The notes under the pieces: generated by a model
Databases searched by the model: none
The model's input: only the letters and a program-made list of their open reading frames with translations
Told to the model about the DNA's origin: nothing
Program-made: the position numbers and the translations under genes
Part shown: positions 1 to 5,215 of the stretch, in pieces
Numbering within the stretch: the stretch's first letter is position 1
Layout: the number at the start of each line of letters is the position of its first letter
From: an uncultured Prevotella sp.
Lineage (GTDB): Bacteria; Bacteroidota; Bacteroidia; Bacteroidales; Bacteroidaceae
Direction: 5' to 3'
NCBI GenBank assembly: GCA_900769055.1
Contig: CAAGFF010000113.1
Coordinates: 1 to 6,406 of the forward strand
Length of the DNA: 6,406 nt

Positions 1-80
1 GTATTCTTATACTTTTGCCCTTTGCTTTTCCCTTCGGCCAGCGACCGTTGGTTCAGGGCGAAAATTGTTGGTTGAACCCA

Positions 81-125
81 CCCAGGGCGATGCCCTGGGC
101 TATGTACTTGTTGCCCCTTCGGGGC
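81..125. repeat. Pair of GC-rich hairpins (REP-like)
   Basis: CCCAGGGC (81-88) and GCCCTGGG (92-99) are perfect 8-bp arms around a 3-nt loop. GCCCC (113-117) and GGGGC (121-125) are perfect 5-bp arms around TTC. Neither is followed by a T-run on either strand, so intrinsic termination is not supported. They look like fragments of a dispersed palindromic repeat. Function is unknown. Confidence 0.6.
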
Positions 126-149
126 GTGCTCAAAAGCTCATTCACAACC

Positions 150-199
150 AATTGCCGAATAATTGCTGATAATTGCTGGGCAATTGCTGGAAATTGCTG
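150..199. repeat. Five AATTGCYG octamers spaced 10-11 bp
   Basis: Octamers begin at 150 (AATTGCCG), 161, 171, 182 and 192 (AATTGCTG). The steps are 11, 10, 11 and 10 bp, close to one DNA turn. An inverted copy, CAGCAATT, lies at 249-256. The phasing could place a bound protein on one face of the helix, or it may simply be a decayed tandem repeat. Confidence 0.55.
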
Positions 200-209
200 T
201 TGAACACCA

Positions 210-223
210 GTCCACTTGCGGAC
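210..223. repeat. Copy 1 of the GTCCRCTTGCGGAC hairpin repeat
   Basis: Inverted repeat with 6-bp arms and a TT loop, carrying one arm mismatch (GTCCAC against GCGGAC). It recurs as perfect copies at 3880-3893, 5035-5048 and 5124-5137. The flanks AACACCA before and AA after match the copy at 5035, which argues for a dispersed element rather than chance. Confidence 0.6.
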
Positions 224-275
224 AACAGCAAGACCTGTTTGAGTTGACCAGCAATTCCCATTCGGGGTTCACTAC

Positions 276-366
276 ATTCAACTTTCAATTTTAAATATTC
301 AATATTCAACATATAACATTCAACATATAACATTCGACTTTCAACATTAAACTTTCAACTTTCAGC
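276..366. repeat. Heptamer tandem array, 13 units of about WTTCAAC
   Basis: The stretch divides into 13 consecutive 7-bp units with no register slip: ATTCAAC (276-282), TTTCAAT (283-289), and so on to TTTCAGC (360-366). It includes a perfect 14-bp direct repeat, 304-317 and 318-331. It is AT-rich with C restricted mostly to unit positions 4 and 7. Heptameric short tandem repeats are known in other bacterial groups. A role here is not evident, and copy number is likely to vary between strains. Confidence 0.7.
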
Positions 367-376
367 ACCCCTCCCT

Positions 377-512
377 GGGTGACACCCGTGACACCAGCGA
401 CACATGTTTTATAGACATTTATTAGATATATATAAAATACGTTCCTTTAAAAGGAGCTTTATTTATTAATTTCAAACATCTCTCCATAGAAAGGGTGTCG
501 CGGGTGCCACAC
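377..512. repeat. Inverted 9-bp iteron-like sets flanking an AT-rich core (candidate origin)
   Basis: Three tandem 9-mers, GGGTGACAC (377-385), CCGTGACAC (386-394) and CAGCGACAC (395-403), share the consensus NNGYGACAC. Two inverted 9-mers follow: GTGTCGCGG (495-503), an exact consensus match, and GTGCCACAC (504-512), which is divergent. The roughly 90 bp between them (404-494) is about 78% A+T by hand count and is centred on a small dyad, TCCTTT-A-AAAGGA (443-455). The block sits just past the stop of the primase-helicase gene. Phage-satellite (SaPI) origins have iterons on both sides of an AT-rich region beside the rep gene. Assigning an origin here is inference. Similar words also occur inside the 3' end of the gene (677-692), so the repeats could have another cause. 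Confidence 0.4.
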
Positions 513-533
513 GGCACGGCCGCATCTTGACAT

Positions 534-2660
534 TCAGAAAGGAAGATTACTCTCATCCGGGTTGTCTTCCGGCATGCTCTTACCGATGTCATTTACCTGA
601 ATTTCAACGACTTTCCAAAACCGGCCATAATGGTTCTTGACCTGAGAATATTCCAGTTCTCGCAACACCATCCCAACCGCGACAGGTGACACCCTTATCT
701 GCGGAGCAAATCGCGCGGCAATCTGCGTTGAGGTCAGATAGAGGCATTTTTCGTATGGTTTTGGACGTCGAAAATGTGTCACCACCATCTCCCGTGCGGT
801 GTCAGGAGTCTCAAACTCGCGGTTCAGCCGGTTGATGTCCACGATGTCGTTGGAGTCGAACCAGTACCTGTAGCCACTCTCTATGAGAGCCTTTGCCTGA
901 GCATACACCCCGTCGTAGTTGATGTTGGCAGTCCACGGATTGTCTATGTGGTCCACCTCGAACACTAACCAGCGGCGGTTGCCCGTGTTGTCGGTAAGGA
1001 ATTGCAGATTGTTGCCCGTGGCGCAGAACGAAGCCCTGTGTGGCAGCCTCACCTTCCGCCGTCCGTAGGCTGGGCGGTCCTTGATGTAGGCCACCGTGGT
1101 GAGAGCCTTCAGCTGGTTCAGCTCATTGCGCTGCATGGAGTCAATCTCCTCGAAGTTTATCAGGAAGTTCTCCGCCAGTGCGAACGCATCGTCCTTGTCC
1201 ATGCGGTGGCTGTTGGTCTTCACGCTGTAGTAGCTGCGCAGGCACGGCGGCAGGATGTTGTTCATGAACGACGACTTGAACGTGCCCTGGCGACCGAGCA
1301 GCACCAGTATCTCGTGGTTCACCACATCGTCCCTCACGGCAGCGGCAACCATGGCGACAAGCCATCGGCGCACATACATGTCGAACGTCTCGTGCGGAAC
1401 GTTCACGCAGTGTACCAGCGACAGCAGCTCGCCGATATAGTCGGTCACCCCGTCCCACACCTGCAGCGAGTCCAAATAGTCCATCATGGGATGGAACGGC
1501 TGCACGAAGTTGCTCCTGAGCAGCGTGACAAGCGACAGCAGAGGCAAGGCGATGCCCTTGCGCTGAAGCTCACACCACAGCGAGTTCTCAAACGTGTCGT
1601 CCATCTCCGCAAACGCCCCTATGGGCATCCCGTCCTTACCCTTGCGAGCCCATTCCACGGCACCGCTCACCACGTTCTGGCGCAGCAGATAGTTCTTGCT
1701 GATGAACTGCTCCATCGCCGCCAGCATAGCCTTAGGGTCAGACCTTGGGGCTGCTTTCAGCTCAGGCTTCAGAGTGCCGTGCTCGTCACGGTGATTGCTG
1801 TACACGCTGTGCACCATCGCCGGCAGCGGATTGCCGTTAGAGGCATTGTAGTCGGCAAACTCCTGCGTAAGCCACGCCAGCGCATCATCCTCACCGACCC
1901 CATATCGGTTCAGCATATACACCATGCGGCTAACATACTCGTTGCGGTGACCAGCCTCGTAGCGCAGTCCCTCACGGTCGAGCGCCTTGCGGGCAATGGC
2001 ACCCACGGCAGCCACACCCAGCTGACGGCCCTTGCCCTTAGCAGCCTTCGGCTTCGGAACGACAATATCCAGTGGCTCGGCATCGGGACGGTAGAGCACG
2101 TCAGGGTCGTGGCAGACAACAGACATACGCGTGGGATTGGAGCACTGGCGGTCGAAGGGACAGCCGCACAACTTGGCATAATACCCGTTAGCCGTGTCCC
2201 ACGCATGGCGGAAATTATCCTTGCTGACGGTGCCACCCATGCGGCACACCACACGGATGCCCTGCCCCGACACCGTGGTATAGGCAAGCAGCGTGTGGCA
2301 GTCGGCACGCACGGCAGCCAGGGCAGCAGGAAACTGAGCAGCCGAAAGGTGGTCCAGGTCCACCATCACACACCCCGTATAGCCCGTGACATTGGCCTCC
2401 GAGCGTCCGCCCTGCAGCGTCACCCAGCCAACAAACGCCGGCATCTGCGACTTCAGCCTGCTCAGCGAGGCCTTCAGCACCTTCACCCTGCCAGCATCGC
2501 CAACCTGTGAGGCGGCATCAAGCTCAGCCAGAACGTTACGATACCCATCGGTGGCAGCCTTGAGCTGTCCGCCACCAATCATACTAATAACCTCGTCGAA
2601 GCTAACAGCCACAGGCTCGCAGCTCAGCAGGTTCTTGAACATAAAAACTTTTTTCTCCAT
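534..2660 (-). CDS. VirE/BT4734-type primase-helicase (virulence-associated E family)
   Basis: Predicted cytoplasmic DNA-replication protein of mobile elements. Numbered from the ATG at 2660 (708 residues), residues 8-195 resemble the BT4734-like primase-polymerase domain: VMVDLDH at 98-104 gives the two acidic metal ligands, YTTVSGQGIRVV at 127-138 the conserved glycine/serine loop, and NPTRMSVVCHDPD at 175-187 the conserved arginine region. Residues about 230-295 resemble a primase C-terminal helical segment. Residues about 380-605 are the VirE P-loop ATPase: Walker A GRQGTFKS (456-463), Walker B FLINFEEID (499-507), sensor ATGN (547-550) and GNRRW (560-564) with candidate arginine fingers. 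Residues about 635-690 look like a winged helix. All catalytic motifs seem intact. An in-frame TTG at 2675 would add five residues; ATG is preferred because MEKKV fits the usual family N-terminus, but no clear ribosome binding site decides it. It diverges from the small gene at 2888. The family is sure; the cellular role is inferred. Confidence 0.93.
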   Translation of the reverse strand: MEKKVFMFKNLLSCEPVAVSFDEVISMIGGGQLKAATDGYRNVLAELDAASQVGDAGRVKVLKASLSRLKSQMPAFVGWVTLQGGRSEANVTGYTGCVMVDLDHLSAAQFPAALAAVRADCHTLLAYTTVSGQGIRVVCRMGGTVSKDNFRHAWDTANGYYAKLCGCPFDRQCSNPTRMSVVCHDPDVLYRPDAEPLDIVVPKPKAAKGKGRQLGVAAVGAIARKALDREGLRYEAGHRNEYVSRMVYMLNRYGVGEDDALAWLTQEFADYNASNGNPLPAMVHSVYSNHRDEHGTLKPELKAAPRSDPKAMLAAMEQFISKNYLLRQNVVSGAVEWARKGKDGMPIGAFAEMDDTFENSLWCELQRKGIALPLLSLVTLLRSNFVQPFHPMMDYLDSLQVWDGVTDYIGELLSLVHCVNVPHETFDMYVRRWLVAMVAAAVRDDVVNHEILVLLGRQGTFKSSFMNNILPPCLRSYYSVKTNSHRMDKDDAFALAENFLINFEEIDSMQRNELNQLKALTTVAYIKDRPAYGRRKVRLPHRASFCATGNNLQFLTDNTGNRRWLVFEVDHIDNPWTANINYDGVYAQAKALIESGYRYWFDSNDIVDINRLNREFETPDTAREMVVTHFRRPKPYEKCLYLTSTQIAARFAPQIRVSPVAVGMVLRELEYSQVKNHYGRFWKVVEIQVNDIGKSMPEDNPDESNLPF

Positions 2661-2713
2661 AACAGAAAGTATCAACTCGTTTACTTGTCAACTAAATTTC
2701 AGTATATCATCTG

Positions 2714-2721
2714 CAAAATTA
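2714..2721 (-). promoter_or_regulatory. Candidate -7 box for the primase-helicase gene
   Basis: Read on the minus strand this is TAATTTTG, an exact match to the Bacteroidetes -7 consensus TAnnTTTG, 53 bp before the ATG at 2660. No TTTG -33 box lies 19-21 bp upstream. The edge of the 2741-2764 palindrome falls there instead, so the promoter may depend on a bound regulator. No transcript start is known. Confidence 0.4.
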
Positions 2722-2740
2722 CATCAGTTCGAAAAATCGG

Positions 2741-2764
2741 TGTTGTACTCCATGGAGTACAGCA
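2741..2764. promoter_or_regulatory. 24-bp palindromic candidate operator between divergent genes
   Basis: The core GTACTCCATGGAGTAC (2745-2760) is a perfect 16-bp palindrome. It extends to 18 bp (2744-2761) and then, past one mismatched pair, to 24 bp with 11 of 12 pairs matched. It lies 19 bp from the minus-strand -7 box (2714-2721) and 17 bp from a near-consensus plus-strand box (2782-2789), so it covers the -33 zone of both. This is the expected site for a dimeric regulator controlling both genes. The protein from 2888 is one candidate binder. It is unlikely to be a terminator, because it has no loop, no T-run and lies upstream of both genes. Confidence 0.6.
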
Positions 2765-2781
2765 GTAGATAGACAAGACGG

Positions 2782-2789
2782 TAACTTTT
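2782..2789 (+). promoter_or_regulatory. Weak candidate -7 box for the small gene
   Basis: TAACTTTT matches TAnnTTTG in all but the last base and lies about 100 bp before the ATG at 2888. No TTTG -33 box is present at 19-21 bp upstream; the palindrome ends 17 bp away. It was chosen mainly for its mirror position to the minus-strand box. Confidence 0.25.
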
Positions 2790-2887
2790 AACCCTCATTA
2801 ACAACATTCGTGCTGTAAGGACAGGCATTTCGCATTAAGATCCAGGAAGATATTTGAAGAGATCACATATCTAAACCTGAGACAGCG

Positions 2888-3226
2888 ATGGCCGGAAAGT
2901 TATCACCCGAAAGGGAACGCGAGTGGATAGCCATTGCCGCACGCGTCGTTGCCAGACTCTTGAAAGACGAGCTGGGTATCGATTCCGAACGGGGTGCGGA
3001 AAGATGTCTTGGGATAAATTACAGAACCTTGGCCAAGCTAAAACCCAACAGTCCGGGTACTGGTTTACAGTGGGAGACCCTGGATAAGATCCTCTACCGC
3101 ATAGAGGCAGTACTACGATTCGAAGGCACGCACGACGAACAGGAAATCTGCAGCATGATGTCGAATGCGAGATACGAAATCAGCCGCGCCTATTACGGCG
3201 AGTACAAGCCGAAAGGCAAAAGCTGA
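2888..3226 (+). CDS. Small putative helix-turn-helix protein, 112 residues
   Basis: I do not recognise this as a named family. It is short, charged and soluble, with no signal peptide or membrane segment. Residues 34-53 (ERGAERCLGINYRTLAKLKP) read like a helix-turn-helix: an amphipathic helix, a Gly-Ile-Asn turn, then a recognition-like helix. The following TGLQWETLDKIL (58-69) resembles the third helix of Xre-like domains. The N-terminal 30 residues are predicted helical and could form a dimer surface. The lysine-rich end (YKPKGKS) fits nucleic-acid binding. The gene diverges from the primase-helicase gene, with a palindrome in the 227-bp spacer, which suits a regulator of both. The ATG at 2888 follows GAGACAGCG, a poor Shine-Dalgarno site, as is usual in Bacteroidetes. 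DNA binding is inferred from sequence pattern and context only. Confidence 0.72.
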   Translation: MAGKLSPEREREWIAIAARVVARLLKDELGIDSERGAERCLGINYRTLAKLKPNSPGTGLQWETLDKILYRIEAVLRFEGTHDEQEICSMMSNARYEISRAYYGEYKPKGKS

Positions 3227-3570
3227 CCCGCATCCGCACATCCCCACAAGGGATGCGACATGGAAACAAAATGGAACGGTGACAGGCTTCCCTCTTCAGA
3301 CGGAATGCACAGCCGGCAAACGTTGCGCCCATACTCACAAGCCGCTGTCCCCTCCCTGACAAGGGACACAACGCGGCTGGCGCAACTGCCATCGTGCTGG
3401 CGTGCTACCATAGCACAATGCGGAGCATAGGGCAGTGCGGGGACTGGCAAACCACATGGTGAAGCAGCAATGCTGTGGCAAGCCAATCCCGAATGGCAGC
3501 TGAAAAACACAATACGCCCTACCCCAGGCGCAACGACTAAGAAACCTGCGCCAAAGGCACCAGCACACAA

Positions 3571-3616
3571 CCCGGAAATGGCGGCGAGCCACCATCCATA
3601 AACATATACTGAAAGA
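3571..3616. repeat. Outer direct repeat, left copy
   Basis: Begins CCCGGAAATGGCGGC and ends ATACTGAAAGAG. A similar copy lies at 5216-5260, just before the YhcG-type gene, with small indels in the middle. The two bracket a segment of about 1.6 kb that contains the Rpn gene. Confidence 0.65.
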
Positions 3617-3617
3617 G

Positions 3618-3660
3618 CCTCACAACACCGGACGGAGGTCAGGCTCCGCCCGTTGTGAGG
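3618..3660 (+). other. Strong stem-loop, terminator-like
   Basis: CCTCACAAC (3618-3626) pairs perfectly with GTTGTGAGG (3652-3660). Inside, GGACGGAG pairs with CTCCGCCC apart from one A/C mismatch, around the loop GTCAGG, with a short bulge on the left side only. On the plus strand it is followed by TGTTTAG, a poor T-tract. It could end transcription entering from the small gene, or be a mobile palindromic repeat. Confidence 0.45.
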
Positions 3661-3673
3661 TGTTTAGCCCAAG

Positions 3674-3834
3674 GTTTTCACAGAGAACACGGAGGAACAC
3701 GGAAAAGAACAACAACAAAAAAGCAGTGTCATCAGTGTCATTCCGTGGATTATCAACAATTTCCACGGAGCACACAGAGAAACACGGAGAGCATCGACAA
3801 CAAAAAAAACCGTTTCTTCAGTGTCATTCCGTGG
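3674..3834. repeat. Two degenerate tandem copies of an ACACGGAG...CCGTGG dispersed repeat
   Basis: Copy one starts in TTTTCACAGAGAACACGGAG and copy two near TTTCCACGGAGCACACAGAG. Each contains an A-rich CAACAA run and ends in CAGTGTCATTCCGTGG (3733-3748 and 3819-3834, 86 bp apart). Related words, ATCTGTGTAATCCGTGGG, occur downstream of the Rpn gene. Reading frames through this DNA (3655-3948 and 3660-3857) give the low-complexity peptides typical of this kind of repeat and are not treated as genes. Confidence 0.65.
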
Positions 3835-3895
3835 GCAAAAGCATCAGCAATCAATAACCAACAATCAATAATCGGTTCCGTCCGCTTGCGGACAA
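3828..3895. repeat. Inner direct repeat, left copy (68 bp) with hairpin
   Basis: These 68 bp match 5072-5139 with two substitutions by hand comparison. They contain the perfect inverted repeat GTCCGC-TT-GCGGAC at 3880-3893. The copies sit on both sides of the Rpn gene, 1244 bp apart, which suggests that the gene and its flanks form a unit. Confidence 0.75.
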
Positions 3896-3937
3896 CAACT
3901 AATACGATGTTTGCTTCAACGTTTATCCACCGAAACT

Positions 3938-3968
3938 TTTGGAGATAACAGGAAAAATTGTAACTTTG
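3938..3968 (+). promoter_or_regulatory. Bacteroidetes primary sigma-factor promoter of the Rpn gene
   Basis: A -33 box TTTG (3938-3941), a 19-bp spacer, and a -7 box TAACTTTG (3961-3968) match the Bacteroidetes consensus exactly. Transcription would start near 3975, giving a leader of about 33 nt before the ATG at 4008. The Rpn gene is therefore likely transcribed on its own. The promoter lies between the inner repeat and the gene, so it would travel with the gene. Confidence 0.8.
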
Positions 3969-4007
3969 CAGAGACATAGTTATCCATAGAACCAATACAC
4001 AACCGAC

Positions 4008-4964
4008 ATGCACGCAGTATACATCAACCCACATACCGACTTCGGATTCAAGAGACTCTTCGGAAGCGAGTTCAACAAAGAACTGCTAATCAGCTTCCTC
4101 AACGCTCTGTTCAACGGAAAGCAGAACGTCAGGGACATCACGTACCTGTCGCCCGAGCAGCTCGGCGAGAGAATAGAGTCCAGAAGAGCCATCTTCGATG
4201 TCTACTGCGAGAACGACAAGGGGGAGAAGTTCATCGTCGAGATGCAGAACGTGTACCAGGAGTTCTTCAAGGACAGAACGGTATACTACTCCACGTTCCC
4301 CATACGCGAGCAGGCCAAGAGAGGCTCCGACTGGGACTTCCAGCTCAACGCCGTCTACACCATCGGACTGCTCAACTTCGAGTTCAACGACGGCAACGAG
4401 GAGGGACAGGACATCGAACGGCCATGGCACCACGAGATCAAGCTCATGGACATCGACCGCAACACCATCTTCTACGACAAGCTGACATACATATACGAGG
4501 AAATACCGAAGTTCAACAAACACGAGAACGAGCTGGACGACATGTTCGACAAATGGATGTACGTGCTCAGAAACCTCTCCAAGCTCATGGAACGCCCCGC
4601 CGCGCTGCAGGAGCGAGTCTTCACACGGCTGTTCGAGCAGGCGGAGATAGCGAAGTTCAACGCCAAGGAACTCAGCATCTACGAGGACAACCTCAACGCC
4701 TACCGCGACATCATGAACGCCATCAAGACGGCAGAGAAGGAAAAGTTCGAGGAGGGAAAGGCCGAAGGACTTGAGGAAGGACTAGCACAAGGCAAGGCAG
4801 AAGGACTTGAGGAAGGACTGGCACAAGGCAAGGCAGAAGGACTGGCACAAGGCATCGACTATCAAAAAACCACTACGGCCAAGGCCATGCTCGCATTCAA
4901 TGAGCCTATCGACAAAATCATGATGTATACAGGGCTGACAAAAGAGGAAATCGAAGGCCTGTAG
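4008..4964 (+). CDS. Rpn-family recombination-promoting nuclease / PD-(D/E)XK family transposase
   Basis: A 318-residue cytoplasmic protein of the Rpn family (PDDEXK-type putative transposase), whose characterised members cut DNA and promote RecA-independent recombination. The N-terminal signature NPHTDFGFKRLFG (7-19) and ISFLNALF (28-35) are family hallmarks. The nuclease core has FDVYCEND (63-70) followed by KFIVEMQ (74-80), giving Asp64 and Glu78-x-Gln80, the ExQ variant common in this family. Residues 236-282 are charged, helical and repetitive: KAEGLEEGLAQG twice (251-262, 263-274) and a shortened KAEGLAQG (275-282). The end, MLAFNEPIDKIMMYTGLTKEEIEGL, matches the usual terminal helix-turn-helix-like motif. 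The length is normal and the gene is intact. It has its own promoter (3938-3968) and is bracketed by direct repeats. Every Phe is TTC and almost every Asn is AAC, unlike the YhcG-type gene next to it. Family is certain; whether it acts in recombination or phage defence is open. Confidence 0.93.
   Translation: MHAVYINPHTDFGFKRLFGSEFNKELLISFLNALFNGKQNVRDITYLSPEQLGERIESRRAIFDVYCENDKGEKFIVEMQNVYQEFFKDRTVYYSTFPIREQAKRGSDWDFQLNAVYTIGLLNFEFNDGNEEGQDIERPWHHEIKLMDIDRNTIFYDKLTYIYEEIPKFNKHENELDDMFDKWMYVLRNLSKLMERPAALQERVFTRLFEQAEIAKFNAKELSIYEDNLNAYRDIMNAIKTAEKEKFEEGKAEGLEEGLAQGKAEGLEEGLAQGKAEGLAQGIDYQKTTTAKAMLAFNEPIDKIMMYTGLTKEEIEGL
4758..4853 (+). repeat. In-frame 36-bp tandem repeat in the Rpn tail
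   Basis: Two 36-bp units (4758-4793, 4794-4829) differ at two positions by hand comparison, followed by a 24-bp partial unit (4830-4853). Each full unit encodes KAEGLEEGLAQG. Because the unit is a multiple of three, slippage changes tail length without breaking the frame. Similar Glu/Gly-rich repeats are common in Rpn tails. Confidence 0.85.
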
Positions 4965-5034
4965 ATTGAAATCACTCGCTCATTGCTTATGTCATAATGT
5001 GCTCATCAGCTTCGCAATGTCTGTTCTAACACCA

Positions 5035-5195
5035 GTCCGCTTGCGGACAATCATCCGTGTCATCTGTGTAATCCGTGGGTAAAAGCATCAGCAATCAATA
5101 ACCAACTATCAATAATCGGTTCCGTCCGCTTGCGGACAATCATCCGTGTCATCTGTGTAATCCGTGGGTAAAAGCATCAGCAATCAATAACCAAC
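5035..5195. repeat. 72-bp perfect direct duplication (89-bp period)
   Basis: Positions 5035-5106 and 5124-5195 are identical by hand comparison. Each begins with the hairpin GTCCGC-TT-GCGGAC (5035-5048, 5124-5137) and ends in CAATCAATAACCAAC. The part around 5072-5139 is nearly identical to 3828-3895 upstream of the Rpn gene. The perfect identity suggests recent duplication. Confidence 0.85.
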
Positions 5196-5215
5196 AATCA
5201 GCAATCAACACCCCT

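Larger units (their letters stand above)
1..375. other. Gene-free spacer of short repeats downstream of the primase-helicase
   Basis: No credible gene lies here. A 62-residue plus-strand reading frame (15-203) runs through the hairpins and repeats and looks accidental. The stretch holds, in order, two GC-rich hairpins (81-99 and 113-125), five AATTGCYG octamers (150-199), a GTCC(A/G)CTTGCGGAC hairpin copy (210-223) that recurs around the Rpn gene, and a heptamer array (276-366). This kind of layered degenerate repeat is common in Bacteroidales spacers. No promoter or terminator with a clear T-run was identified. Confidence 0.7.
3227..3660. other. GC-rich, hairpin-dense non-coding region (possible structured RNA)
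   Basis: No convincing gene was found. Minus-strand reading frames here (for example 3193-3570) lack any recognisable domain. Inverted repeats tile the region: CGCATCC/GGATGCG (3229-3235, 3251-3257); GCCGC-TGTCCC (3341-3351) with GGGACA (3363-3368) and GCGGC (3373-3377); ACTGCC/GGCAGT (3385-3390, 3431-3436) enclosing GTGCTA-CCA-TAGCAC (3402-3416); CCACA/TGTGG (3453-3457, 3475-3479); GGCGCA/TGCGCC (3527-3532, 3547-3552); and the large stem at 3618-3660. It begins directly after the stop of the small gene, so it might be a long 3' untranslated region, a separate RNA, or a cluster of palindromic repeats. Confidence 0.4.

Noticed and set aside
15..203. 62-residue plus-strand open frame at the left edge
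   Set aside because: It runs through two hairpins and the octamer repeats and shows no protein-like features.
504..517. GTGCC-ACAC-GGCAC hairpin just after the primase-helicase stop, as a terminator
   Set aside because: On the minus strand it is followed by CCGCGACACCC rather than a T-run, and it overlaps the 9-mer repeats, which explain it better.
1002..2510. 502-residue plus-strand open frame opposite the primase-helicase
   Set aside because: It is the antisense of a gene with clear primase and Walker motifs. Its protein is rich in His, Val, Arg and Gln with no domain, as expected from the reverse of GC-rich codons.
3193..3570. 125-residue minus-strand open frame over the GC-rich region
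   Set aside because: No recognisable domain, no promoter box upstream, overlap with the end of the small gene, and a peptide that follows the inverted repeats. Possible but not supported.
3655..3948. 97-residue plus-strand open frame (and the overlapping 3660-3857 frame)
   Set aside because: It reads through the ACACGGAG-type dispersed repeat and encodes low-complexity Thr/Arg/Lys/Gln sequence of the kind these repeats give in any frame.
4086..4523. 145-residue minus-strand open frame inside the Rpn gene
   Set aside because: It is a shadow caused by the C-ending codons of the Rpn gene; the Val/Leu/Glu/Asp-rich peptide has no domain.
5035..5195. Possible CRISPR-like array
   Set aside because: Only two long units with a 17-bp gap, no regular spacers and no cas gene; it is a tandem duplication.
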